A stretch of 15,833 bases of DNA, from the NCBI GenBank assembly GCA_902474785.1, contig CABRXB010000002.1, positions 1 to 15,833 on the forward strand. Reading direction: 5' to 3'. The translations under genes were made by a program, and so were the position numbers. Source of the DNA: an uncultured Eubacteriales bacterium. Its GTDB lineage: Bacteria > Bacillota > Clostridia > Oscillospirales > Feifaniaceae. Numbering within the stretch: position 1 is the stretch's first letter; each line of letters starts with the position of its first letter. Below the pieces are notes generated by a model. It saw nothing but the letters and a program-made list of their open reading frames with translations. It had not been told where the DNA came from and did no database searches. This document shows positions 1 through 6,579 of the stretch, piece by piece.

Positions 1-134
1 CGACGATCAACAAAATGCGACGGGAGAAGTTGCGAAAAGAGTACAGCGGTTTGTGGCGACAAAAAAGAGAGTGGAAAGCAGGGGAAAAGCGGGAAAGAGA
101 CGGGGGAAAAAGGAATTTTATCGGCGCTTGCTGC

Positions 135-169
135 GCAAAAGAAGGGCAAAGCCCATTTCTTTTGCCTTT
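135..169 (+). terminator. Rho-independent terminator of a gene beyond the left edge
   Basis: A hairpin pairs GCAAAAGAA (135-143) and GGGC (144-147) with GCCC (151-154) and TTCTTTTGC (157-165), with an AAA loop and a 2-nt bulge. It is followed by CTTTAATTCTT, a modest U-tract on the + strand; no U-tract is seen on the other side. Bases 1-134 are purine-rich and hold no convincing gene, so the terminated gene would lie left of the window. Confidence 0.55.
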
Positions 170-200
170 AATTCTTAATATATTAAATAGGAAAAAATAC

Positions 201-229
201 TCGACAAGCTGACGGAAGTATGCTACAAT
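201..229 (+). promoter_or_regulatory. Sigma-A type promoter for the TetR-family gene
   Basis: TCGACA (201-206) and TACAAT (224-229) are separated by exactly 17 bases and preceded by an AT-rich stretch (165-200). Transcription should start near 236, leaving about 220 nt of leader before the ATG at 458. A quasi-palindrome CATCGGCTGATG (246-257) lies just after the predicted start site. It could be an operator for the regulator itself, since many TetR proteins autoregulate; this is inference. Confidence 0.6.
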
Positions 230-457
230 AAAGCAACTCAATGATCATCGGCTGATGTTTGCGAAAAGCCGGCCGGTGACGTGCAACCCCTGTTGAACCC
301 CGTGGCGTGGCTGATGGCCGGCCGGATGGGGCCTGCGCCCGCTCTGGGAGCCTGTGGCTGCCGTGGGACGCGACAGGCGGTTTCAGGTTCGAAGGGCGTC
401 GGCTGTTTTTCGATTCGAGTCGGCTGCTTGGAAAATAGAGGAATAGAGGCTGCATTC

Positions 458-1021
458 ATGAAACGATCAAATCGAACAAAGCAAGATCTGGCGTCGTCTC
501 TCAAGCTCCTGATGCGCACCTCCTGCCTGTCCGATATTTCTGTTCAGGATATTGTAGACAGCAGCGGGATCAGTCGACACACCTTTTACTATCACTTTAT
601 CGACAAACAGGATCTGGTGCAGTGGGTTTTCCGCTCCGAGGTTGTGGAGCCCATGGAAAAGGAGTCGGAGAACTATCTGGAAAAGCTCATGGGCGTGATG
701 GAGCGCATGCAAAAAGAACCCGCGTTCTACACGCGGGCGCTTGAGGTTGGCGGTCAAAACAGTTTTTCCGAATATTTTCATGACACCATGCTGCACATGG
801 CCGAGTCGAGCCTGCGGGAGTTTGCCCAGGTTCAAGGCTGTGAGCTGCCCGAGCAGCGATGTGATTTTGCCGCCCGGTTTGTTACATATGCCGTGGTGGG
901 TATCATCAAGGAGTGGATCAAAGCGGGGCTGAAAGAGGATCCCCATCAGGTGATGGAGCCCCTGTTTGGAAGCACCGAGCGTCTTGCCCTGCTTGTGCTC
1001 GAGCAGCCTCAGGAGGACTGA
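458..1021 (+). CDS. TetR/AcrR-family transcriptional regulator
   Basis: A 187-aa protein, typical for the TetR family. The N-terminal DNA-binding domain is clear: helix-turn-helix at about residues 27-47, with the signature GISRHTFYYHFIDKQDLV at 37-54. The C-terminal half is helical and divergent, as expected for ligand-binding and dimerisation domains. The TFYYHF-DK-DLV wording resembles the clostridial DhaS-like subgroup, but I cannot name the ligand or target. The ATG at 458 was chosen because AGAGG (445-449) lies 8 nt upstream and the protein then begins in the usual way. A longer in-frame GTG start at 281 has no ribosome binding site and adds unfamilylike sequence. No target operon lies next to it within the window, since about 1 kb without genes follows, so it may control itself or a gene to the left. 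Family call is certain, role unknown. Confidence 0.9.
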   Translation: MKRSNRTKQDLASSLKLLMRTSCLSDISVQDIVDSSGISRHTFYYHFIDKQDLVQWVFRSEVVEPMEKESENYLEKLMGVMERMQKEPAFYTRALEVGGQNSFSEYFHDTMLHMAESSLREFAQVQGCELPEQRCDFAARFVTYAVVGIIKEWIKAGLKEDPHQVMEPLFGSTERLALLVLEQPQED

Positions 1022-1401
1022 AAATCGCTTTTCAACTGTTTTTCCTGAATGGATAAGCGGGCGGTTGTTTTGCCATTGTGATCGATGAAAAACCCGGCGG
1101 ATCCAGCAGGAACGGCGGCTGCACGTGCGCCCTGTGAAAAAAGGCTCGAAAATGCTTTTTGATTGCGTATCAACGGGGGTCTTCTGGCAACGAGATTTTC
1201 GAGGCAATGGTGTTGAAAAAACGGATAGGAACCGTCGATTTTGAGAAATTTTAAACAGACGGATGGTGGAAAAATCTGTGAAAACCATGGCACAGAGTGC
1301 AGGCAAGGGCGGTCGTTGGCGCAGCGCGCGTGTGGCATTTTCGGTGTTCGCCGGTTCCTGACGAAAAAGGCCGTGATCGCTTTTGTCGGGGCGGCGCACG
1401 C

Positions 1402-1444
1402 CCGGCCTTCAGGCAGGGGACTTGCTTGAACCGGCCTTTTCTTT
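1402..1444 (+). terminator. Possible terminator downstream of the TetR gene
   Basis: TTCAGGCA (1408-1415) pairs with TGCTTGAA (1423-1430) with one G-T pair. CCGG (1402-1405) and CCGG (1431-1434) can extend the stem across a 2-nt bulge, and TTTTCTTT (1437-1444) follows. It lies about 380 nt after the TetR stop codon, so the link to that gene is uncertain. Confidence 0.35.
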
Positions 1445-1978
1445 ATGAGCCCTTCTTTTGACATGCACCTTGTGCAGGGCGGGCCTTGGGAGTAGGTTGG
1501 GCCGCTCAATACCGGCGTTTTGGGACGCTATCGTCCGCGCGTGGTCTTGTCTCTTGGATAAGCGCACCGGCAGTCTGGCTCTTTGCGTGGCGCATGATGC
1601 AGCTTTCCGGGTGCGCCATTGTCCCAAACAAAAAAGGCTGCTGCGTGAAGCCGTTTTAATGTGCCACCGTTTTTTGCTGCGCACAGGACAGAGGTTACGG
1701 CCGAATGGCAAGCCTTTTTCCAAGCGTTAATAGAGATTTAAAAAAGGGGATGTTTTGTGTGGGCGGTGTCGGCATGCTGACATGCGTTCTTTTTGCACAA
1801 GAGGGCCGAATGGCAGCGCAGCGGCCCTTTAAATAGCCGTAGAACGGGGAATGTTTTAACACAGACCTTCTTCCTTTTAAAGGGAGAAAAAACGCATACT
1901 GCGGCATTTTTAAGACCACAGCACAGGTTTTGTCAAGCGTTCCTCTTACACAAAACGATCCGGATTGCAGACAAAGAC

Positions 1979-2016
1979 AAAAGGGAGACCCGATGTGAGT
2001 CGGGCCTCCCTTTTTT
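1979..2016. terminator. Strong, probably bidirectional terminator
   Basis: AAAAGGGAG (1979-1987) and CCCGA (1989-1993) pair with TCGGG (2000-2004) and CTCCCTTTT (2006-2014), with one A-C mismatch and a 6-nt loop. The + strand has TTTTTT directly after the stem (2011-2016). On the minus strand the flanking A-rich sequence gives TTTTGTCTTT. It would end the minus-strand Lin0512 transcript, whose stop lies at 2090, and any + strand transcript arriving from the left. Confidence 0.8.
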
Positions 2017-2046
2017 GTTTTTCACACACCGGTTTGACCGCTCTCA

Positions 2047-2077
2047 GATGAAAGGCGAAGTCATACAGCGCCTCATC
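2047..2077 (-). other. Hairpin just after the Lin0512 stop codon
   Basis: GATGA (2047-2051) and GGCG (2054-2057) pair with CGCC (2069-2072) and TCATC (2073-2077), with a 2-nt bulge and an 11-nt loop. There is no U-tract, so it is more likely a 3' end stabilising hairpin ahead of the terminator at 1979-2016 than a terminator itself. Confidence 0.3.
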
Positions 2078-2089
2078 TTCTAACGGGGG

Positions 2090-2458
2090 TTATTCGTCGT
2101 CGCCAAGGCACACCGTGATCGCCGCGTTGACCATCGTGATGGTGTCGCCCTCGCCGAGTCCCGGAGCGTGCATCCCGCGCACAGTCATGCCGCCGTCCAC
2201 CACCTCGGCTTTGATGTTGCGATAGGGGGGCAGGGCCTTGAGCGCCTCTTCGACGTTGAGTGCCGCCTTGTTGGGCGTGGCGATCCTGACCTCGAGCGTC
2301 AGCGTGTTGACTGCGTCCTCAACGCCGGCGACCTCCGTGAGACCTGTGAGGCAGCAGTGGGAAATGGCGTCGCGCAGGGCCTTTTGCGCGGCTTTGGTGA
2401 CGTTTCCGCCGTGAAGATCCACGCCGGTTCCAAACTCCACCAGAAAACGTTTTTTCAT
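2090..2458 (-). CDS. Lin0512 family conserved protein
   Basis: A 122-aa protein that matches from memory the Lin0512 family (TIGR02058-type) of small conserved Firmicutes proteins. It shares the opening RFLVEFGTGVDLHGGNVTKA, the middle DAISHCCLTGL and a hydrophobic C-terminal end after GEGDTI. The family's biochemical role is unknown to me. It has no signal peptide or membrane segment and is probably cytosolic. The start is ATG at 2458, with AAGGAG about 10 nt upstream on the minus strand. It is the last gene of the minus-strand run and ends before a strong terminator. The histidine kinase upstream is 673 nt away, so it may have its own promoter. Confidence 0.85.
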   Translation of the reverse strand: MKKRFLVEFGTGVDLHGGNVTKAAQKALRDAISHCCLTGLTEVAGVEDAVNTLTLEVRIATPNKAALNVEEALKALPPYRNIKAEVVDGGMTVRGMHAPGLGEGDTITMVNAAITVCLGDDE

Positions 2459-3131
2459 GGGGATTCAACTCCTTTCAGTTTGCTTGAAACAGGTGACATT
2501 CGCCGATGCTGTGGTTTCCAAAACTTTGAAAAGCGAAGTGGGACAGTCAAAATAGGGCTCAAAGGCGCCCGTACGGGAGCGGCGGACAGGGGGAATGCAA
2601 CGAAAAGCCCTTTCAAAAAGGTTGCCCGGGCTGCGATGGTACAAGTGGGGCCCTGTGAGAGTACGCCAAAGAGATGGTTTTGAGTGCTCCTCGCGGGCTG
2701 ACGGGCAGGGGATCGGCGTCTGTGTAGCAGCGGACAAAGGCGGCCCGCTCGGTTCACAAGTCAAGTTGTTGCAAAAGTCCTGGCGGTTGCGCGCCGGCCG
2801 GACAAAGCGATGCCTCCCCGTAAAACCATCAAAGGAAGAGGCGTCTAAGGGCGCCGTCCGACGCCTTGCGTCAAACAGGGCGCAACACAGCGTAGTGGCG
2901 CAGCACCTGTCAGCCGAAACGCAGACGTTGAAAAAGCGGCAAAACCGGGGAAGGGGGTGAACAGCCGCCAGGTCGAGGGTTTGAAAAAGCCCTGGCAGCT
3001 TCGGACAAAGAAGCCGCCGCAAAAGAACAAACGGTCAGGGTTTGGCAGGCGGGGAAAGAAGGACGCCGGTCGGCAAAGACAAAAGACAGGTTGCGTTTGC
3101 AGCGGATACAGTCCGCTGCTGGCAGGGTCTT
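2459..3131. other. 673-bp region without a recognisable gene
   Basis: This separates the histidine kinase stop from the Lin0512 start. Open frames on both strands give low-complexity, Arg/Pro-rich sequence without family features. Visible elements are a perfect CCCGTACGGG palindrome (2568-2577), an AGGCGTC/GACGCCT hairpin (2839-2845 with 2860-2866), and a degenerate direct repeat (TTGCAAAAGTCCTGGCGG at 2769, TTGAAAAAGCCCTGGCAG at 2981), each followed by CGGACAAAG. No clear terminator after the kinase was found, and no convincing promoter for Lin0512. Confidence 0.5.
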
Positions 3132-4826
3132 CTAGCGCGCATCGGGGCCTGCCCCGCCGCCCAAACCGCTGTCCGGATCGGCGTAATCACCCGGACCGCC
3201 GCTTTCCATCGACGTTTCAGGCGCGCCCTGCGCCGTGTCCGCTTCACACAGATTCTGTGTAGTCGCATCCTGATCGGCTGTAGGCGCCTCCTGATCGGCC
3301 TGCGCCACGTCCTCCTCTGACATCTCCTGCGCCAGCGGCAGGGTGCACCAGAATTCCACGCCGTCGTCGAGGTTGCGCGCGCCATACTGACACTTGTGCG
3401 CCTCGATCACGGCCTTGACGATGGACAGGCCGATGCCTGTTCCGCCAAAAGCGCGCGTGCGCGCCTGATCGAGCTTGTAGAAGCTCTGCCAGATCCGGGG
3501 AAGTTCCTCCTCGGGGATGTGGCTGCCCTCGTTGAAGACCGACAGCCGCAGCAGCGCCCCCTCGCGCTGTGCGCGCACGGCGATGCGACCGCCCTGCGGC
3601 GTGTGGTCGATGGCGTTGGAGAGGTAGTTGGTCAACACCTGCGAGATCATGTCGCGGTCGGCGAACAGCGTGGCGTCGGTGGGCGGGCAGTCCACCGTCA
3701 ACGCGCGATTGCTCACGGCCGACGTCAGCCGCGCCAGCAGGTCGTCGAGCATTTCATCCAGGGAAAAACGCTCGGGCTGGGGCGCTGTGGTGCCGGCCTC
3801 GATGCGCGAGACCGAGAGTAGCTCGCCCACCATGCGCGCCATGTGCTGTGTCTCCTCTTCGATGACAGAGCAGTAAAATTCGCGGCTCTCGGGGTCGGAG
3901 TTCAAATTGATACGCAGCCCTTCCGCATAGCCTTGAACCAGCGCAAGGGGCGTTTTGAGCTCGTGGGACACGTTGACGAGCAGGTTGCGCCGCATCTCGT
4001 CGAGTCGGCGCGCCCTGTCGATCTCCTCTTCGAGCTGCACATTGGTTTTGCGCAGCGCCGAGATCGTCTGTTCCAGGTGTCCCGAGAGACGGTTGATGCT
4101 GCTGCCAAGCTCCCCGATCTCGTCCTCAACCGGGCCGCAGTAGCGGCTTGAAAAGTCGAGGTCGGCCATGTGCTCGGCCATCTCCTTGATTTCAAGCACC
4201 GGTTGCGTGAAGCGACGGGAGAGAAAGTAGGCAACAAGCAGCGAGACCGCCAGGGAAAAGCCGCCCACAGCCAGCAAAAACACCCCGGTGAATTCGCCCG
4301 CGCTGCGAATGACGGGCGAGGGCATTTGCAGCAGCACCATGTCGCCTGAATTGTGCGTGCCCAGCAGTCCGATGAACTGCACGCCCACCGAGCTCTCGCC
4401 CGCCGAAAAGAGAACCATATTGTTGGTGTTGTCGCGCTCGATGATGTTGAAGTAGACGTCGTTGCCAAAGGCGCGCGGGAGCTGGTCGATGAGCTGGAAA
4501 ATGGTCACGGCCCCGCCCCCGAAAAACTGGGTGAGCTGCTTTTGCGTGCGCAGCAGGGAGTTGTATTTGATGTAGCCGTCGGGGTTTGTGATGAGCATGC
4601 GAATGCTGTATTGCAGCTCGGCGTCCTGAAGCGCCGCGAGGTCGTCGGCCACACTGCCGTGGTAGTTGCTCTGAAGCGACGTAAAGGCGTCGTGCAACTG
4701 CTGCTGACGCCGGTAGACCACATAGTCATCGTAATAGGTGGTATAGATGCCGCCAAAGAGCAGCAAAAACAGGCCCGAAATCAGGCAAATGGTGACAAAG
4801 AGCTTGGTGCGAATGCTGCGTTTCAT
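3132..4826 (-). CDS. Membrane sensor histidine kinase (HAMP-HisKA-HATPase)
   Basis: A 564-aa kinase that senses an envelope signal, autophosphorylates and passes phosphate to the response regulator encoded upstream. Order: transmembrane segment at about residues 8-28; extracytoplasmic sensor region to about 180 that I cannot assign to a named fold; second membrane segment at about 182-205; HAMP; a coiled stretch; HisKA with phospho-acceptor His288 in VSHELKTPL; then the ATPase with N-box Asn404 (SNAIDH) and G-box GGTGIGLSIV at 461-470. All catalytic motifs are intact. The final 65 or so residues are acidic, rich in Gly/Gln/Ala and probably disordered, an unusual tail after the ATPase domain. 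ATG at 4826 is preceded by AAAGGGG about 9 nt away. Unusually, 1030 nt of repeats separate it from its presumed partner gene, so it may be transcribed from its own promoter or through the repeats. Confidence 0.95.
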   Translation of the reverse strand: MKRSIRTKLFVTICLISGLFLLLFGGIYTTYYDDYVVYRRQQQLHDAFTSLQSNYHGSVADDLAALQDAELQYSIRMLITNPDGYIKYNSLLRTQKQLTQFFGGGAVTIFQLIDQLPRAFGNDVYFNIIERDNTNNMVLFSAGESSVGVQFIGLLGTHNSGDMVLLQMPSPVIRSAGEFTGVFLLAVGGFSLAVSLLVAYFLSRRFTQPVLEIKEMAEHMADLDFSSRYCGPVEDEIGELGSSINRLSGHLEQTISALRKTNVQLEEEIDRARRLDEMRRNLLVNVSHELKTPLALVQGYAEGLRINLNSDPESREFYCSVIEEETQHMARMVGELLSVSRIEAGTTAPQPERFSLDEMLDDLLARLTSAVSNRALTVDCPPTDATLFADRDMISQVLTNYLSNAIDHTPQGGRIAVRAQREGALLRLSVFNEGSHIPEEELPRIWQSFYKLDQARTRAFGGTGIGLSIVKAVIEAHKCQYGARNLDDGVEFWCTLPLAQEMSEEDVAQADQEAPTADQDATTQNLCEADTAQGAPETSMESGGPGDYADPDSGLGGGAGPDAR

Positions 4827-5000
4827 GAAGTGGGGCCCCTTTCTGGTCGAGAGCGCCAGGGCGCTGGATCACAAAGCTGCGAGAATGAGTGATGAGAGGT
4901 TTTGCGTCTTGCGCGCAGGGAGGGCACAGGCGAAATACGGCAAGCAGAGGTGAAGTCAAGGCCACAACCACAGCCAGAACCGCACGGGGGACTCCCGCTT
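4827..5000. other. Upstream flank of the kinase gene, with decayed repeat copy
   Basis: The part from about 4957 to 5000 (TCAAGGCCACAACCACAGCC onward) resembles the CTCAAGGCACAGCCGCAAGG part of the neighbouring tandem repeat and looks like a decayed copy. AGCGCCAGGGCGCT (about 4849-4862), followed by GGAT, recalls the GCGCCATGGCGC-GGAT core of the repeats. No clear promoter for the kinase gene was found here. Confidence 0.4.
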
Positions 5001-5750
5001 GATTGCACGCGGCGCTGTGGGAGCGGCGAACAGGAGACTTCCGCTGGCCTGCCTGCCCTTTTCACCATGGTGCGGATATGGCTCAAGGCACAGCCGCAAG
5101 GCCAAAGCAAATTGGGACGGCGGGAGCGCGTGCATGAGGAAATCCCCGTCTGATTGTACGCGGCGCTGTGGGAAAAAGCGGCGAACAGGAGACTTTCGCT
5201 GGCTTGCAGGCTCGTTGCGCCATGGCGCGGATATGGCTCAAGGCACAGCCACAAGGCCAAAGCGAGGTGGGAGCACGCACATGAGGATTTCCCCGCCTGA
5301 TTGCACGCGGGGCTGTGGGAAAAAGCGGCAAACAGGAGACTTCCGCTGGCTTGCAGGCTCGTTGCGCCATGGCGCGGATATGGCTCAAGGCACAGCCGCA
5401 AGGCCAAAGCGAGGCGGGAGCACGCACATGAGGATTTCCCCGCTGTTTGCACGCGGCGCTGCGGGAAAAAGCGGCGAACAGGAGATTTCCGCTGGCTTGC
5501 AGGCTCGTTGCGCCAATGGCGCGGATATGGCTCAAGGCGCAGCCGCAAGGCCAAAGCGAATCGGGACGGCGGGAGCGCGTGCATGAGGATTTCCCGTCAG
5601 ATTGCACGTGGCGCTGTGGGAAAAAGCGGCGAACAGGAGACTTTCGCTGGCTTGCAGGCTCATTGCGCCATGGCGCGGATATGGCTCGAGGAGCAGCCGC
5701 AAGGCCAAAACGTGCCCATTAGACGATAAGGGCGCCGGAAATCCCCCGCC
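5001..5750. repeat. Tandem array of five 146-155 bp repeats between regulator and kinase genes
   Basis: Units start at 5001, 5152, 5299, 5445 and 5600, giving periods of 151, 147, 146 and 155 bp. A further decayed start (GGTTACACG) lies at about 5752. Each unit reads GATTGCACGCGGCGCTGTGG, then AAAAAGCGGCGAACAGGAGA, a GGCTTGCAGGCT arm, the GCGCCATGGCGC palindrome, GGATATGGCTCAAGGC, AGCCGCAAGGCC and a variable linker. Units 1 and 4 share a longer linker ending CGTC or CGTCA; units 2 and 3 share a shorter one ending CGCC(T) or CGCT. Unit 5 diverges after AAGGCC. Periods are not multiples of three and translated frames switch between copies, so coding is unlikely. Not a CRISPR: there are no short repeats with unique spacers. 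A strand-neutral call is given; if transcribed with the operon it is read on the minus strand. Confidence 0.93.
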
Positions 5751-5769
5751 TGGTTACACGAGGCGGGGG
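5743..5769. other. Perfect 9-bp GC stem at the right end of the repeat array
   Basis: CCCCCGCCT (5743-5751) pairs perfectly with AGGCGGGGG (5761-5769) across a 9-nt loop. It sits at the junction between unit 5 and the decayed sixth start, where unit 3 also has a CCCCGC/GCGGGG pair. It lies about 90 nt after the response-regulator stop on the minus strand and could slow or stop RNA polymerase there, but no U-tract follows. Confidence 0.45.
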
Positions 5770-5830
5770 TGCATGGGCGGCACTGCGCACCATGCGCCTT
5801 GCCGCGCTTGATTCACACGCAGCGCGCAGA

Positions 5831-5851
5831 CCGCCTTTGTCTCAAAGACGG
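5831..5851 (-). other. Hairpin directly after the response-regulator stop codon
   Basis: On the minus strand CCGTCTTTG pairs with CAAAGGCGG around an AGA loop (9 pairs, one wobble), starting a few bases after the stop codon. There is no U-tract, so it is more likely a 3' end stability element or processing site than a terminator. Confidence 0.35.
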
Positions 5852-5856
5852 TGTAT

Positions 5857-6552
5857 TTACGCCTGTGCATCGAGCTCAAAGCGATAGCCATAGCTGCGCA
5901 CTGTGTGGATGATGCGGCCCCAGTCGCCCAGCTTTGCGCGCACCTTTTTGATGTGGGTGTCCACGGTGCGCAGGTCGCCAAAGTAGTCGTACCCCCACAC
6001 GGCGTTGAGAATCTGGTCGCGGGATACGGCGATGTTCTGGTTGGCGGCCAGATAGACAAGCAGTTCATATTCCTTGGGCGAGAGGTCAAGTCGTTTGCCC
6101 TCGAGCGTGACGATGCGACCCACGTCGTCGATGGTCAAAGCGCCGTAGGTTTTAGGCAGGGTGGAGCCCATCTCGGCCGACTTGCGCAGCAGCGACTTGA
6201 TGCGCGCCGTCAGCACAATGGGGGAGAAGGGCTTTCCCACATAGTCGTCGGCCCCGAGCTCTAGGCCAAAGATCTCGTCGGCCTCCTCGGTGCGCGCCGT
6301 CAGCATGATGACGGGGAGCGTCGGATGCGTCGACTTGATCTGGCGCAGCACGCTCCAGCCGTCCTGCACCGGCATCATGACGTCGAGCACAACCAAAGAC
6401 AGCTCCTCTCCTTTTTGTTCCACAATGTCCACAGCCTGTCCGCCGTCTTTGGCTTCCAGAACCGCATATCCTTCCCGTTTGAGAAAATCTCCCACCAGAC
6501 GACGCATCTTGTCCTCGTCGTCGGCAATCAGAATCTGGATGACGCTGCTCAC
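5857..6552 (-). CDS. OmpR/PhoB-family response regulator
   Basis: A 231-aa protein of full family length. The receiver domain (about residues 5-120) has acidic residues D11 and D12, phospho-acceptor D57 in VVLDVMMP, T85 in IMLTAR and K107 in VGKPF. The C-terminal winged helix (about 133-228) has the usual LSPKEYELLVYL, the recognition region with TVDTHIKKVRAKLG, and the ending TVRSYGYRFE. It therefore binds DNA and activates or represses transcription when phosphorylated, most likely by the kinase encoded next on the same strand. The start is GTG at 6552, supported by GAGGTGAT 5-12 nt upstream. No ATG gives a better start. Its targets are not evident from the sequence. Confidence 0.95.
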   Translation of the reverse strand: MSSVIQILIADDEDKMRRLVGDFLKREGYAVLEAKDGGQAVDIVEQKGEELSLVVLDVMMPVQDGWSVLRQIKSTHPTLPVIMLTARTEEADEIFGLELGADDYVGKPFSPIVLTARIKSLLRKSAEMGSTLPKTYGALTIDDVGRIVTLEGKRLDLSPKEYELLVYLAANQNIAVSRDQILNAVWGYDYFGDLRTVDTHIKKVRAKLGDWGRIIHTVRSYGYRFELDAQA

Positions 6553-6557
6553 GAATG

Positions 6558-6565
6558 ATCACCTC
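6558..6565 (-). promoter_or_regulatory. Ribosome binding site that fixes the GTG start of the response regulator
   Basis: GAGGTGAT on the minus strand is a close match to the anti-Shine-Dalgarno core. It sits 5 nt (end) to 9 nt (GAGG) before GTG at 6552, which makes the non-ATG start convincing. Confidence 0.75.
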
Positions 6566-6579
6566 AATGAAGTCAAAAT

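Larger units (their letters stand above)
1022..2089. other. 1.07 kb region without a recognisable gene
   Basis: All long open frames here are compositional: none has a good ribosome binding site or familiar protein sequence. What can be seen is a possible terminator (1402-1444), a GTCGGCATGCTGAC quasi-palindrome (about 1768-1781), an AGGGCCG/CGGCCCT hairpin (about 1802-1829), a CCTTTTAAAGG palindrome (about 1872-1882) and a strong terminator (1979-2016). No tRNA-like T-loop or other known RNA was recognised. It may hold gene remnants or an untranslated RNA. Confidence 0.5.

Noticed and set aside
371..395. tRNA T-loop-like GGTTCGAAGGG
   Set aside because: No matching acceptor, anticodon or D arms can be drawn around it.
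281..457. Longer TetR-family protein starting at GTG 281
   Set aside because: There is no ribosome binding site, the added residues are unlike the family, and ATG 458 has a proper site and the usual TetR beginning.
467..1399. 310-codon minus-strand frame opposite the TetR gene
   Set aside because: It is the shadow of the TetR gene plus GC-rich flank and resembles no known protein.
4823..5584. A 253-codon open frame on the minus strand across the repeat array, with a repeated peptide of about 49 residues
   Set aside because: Repeat periods are not multiples of three, so the peptide changes frame between copies. Several other frames are equally open, and there is no ribosome binding site. The openness follows from GC-rich repeated sequence.
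5001..5750. CRISPR array
   Set aside because: The repeated part is the whole 146-155 bp unit. There are no short constant repeats alternating with unique spacers, and no cas genes are present.
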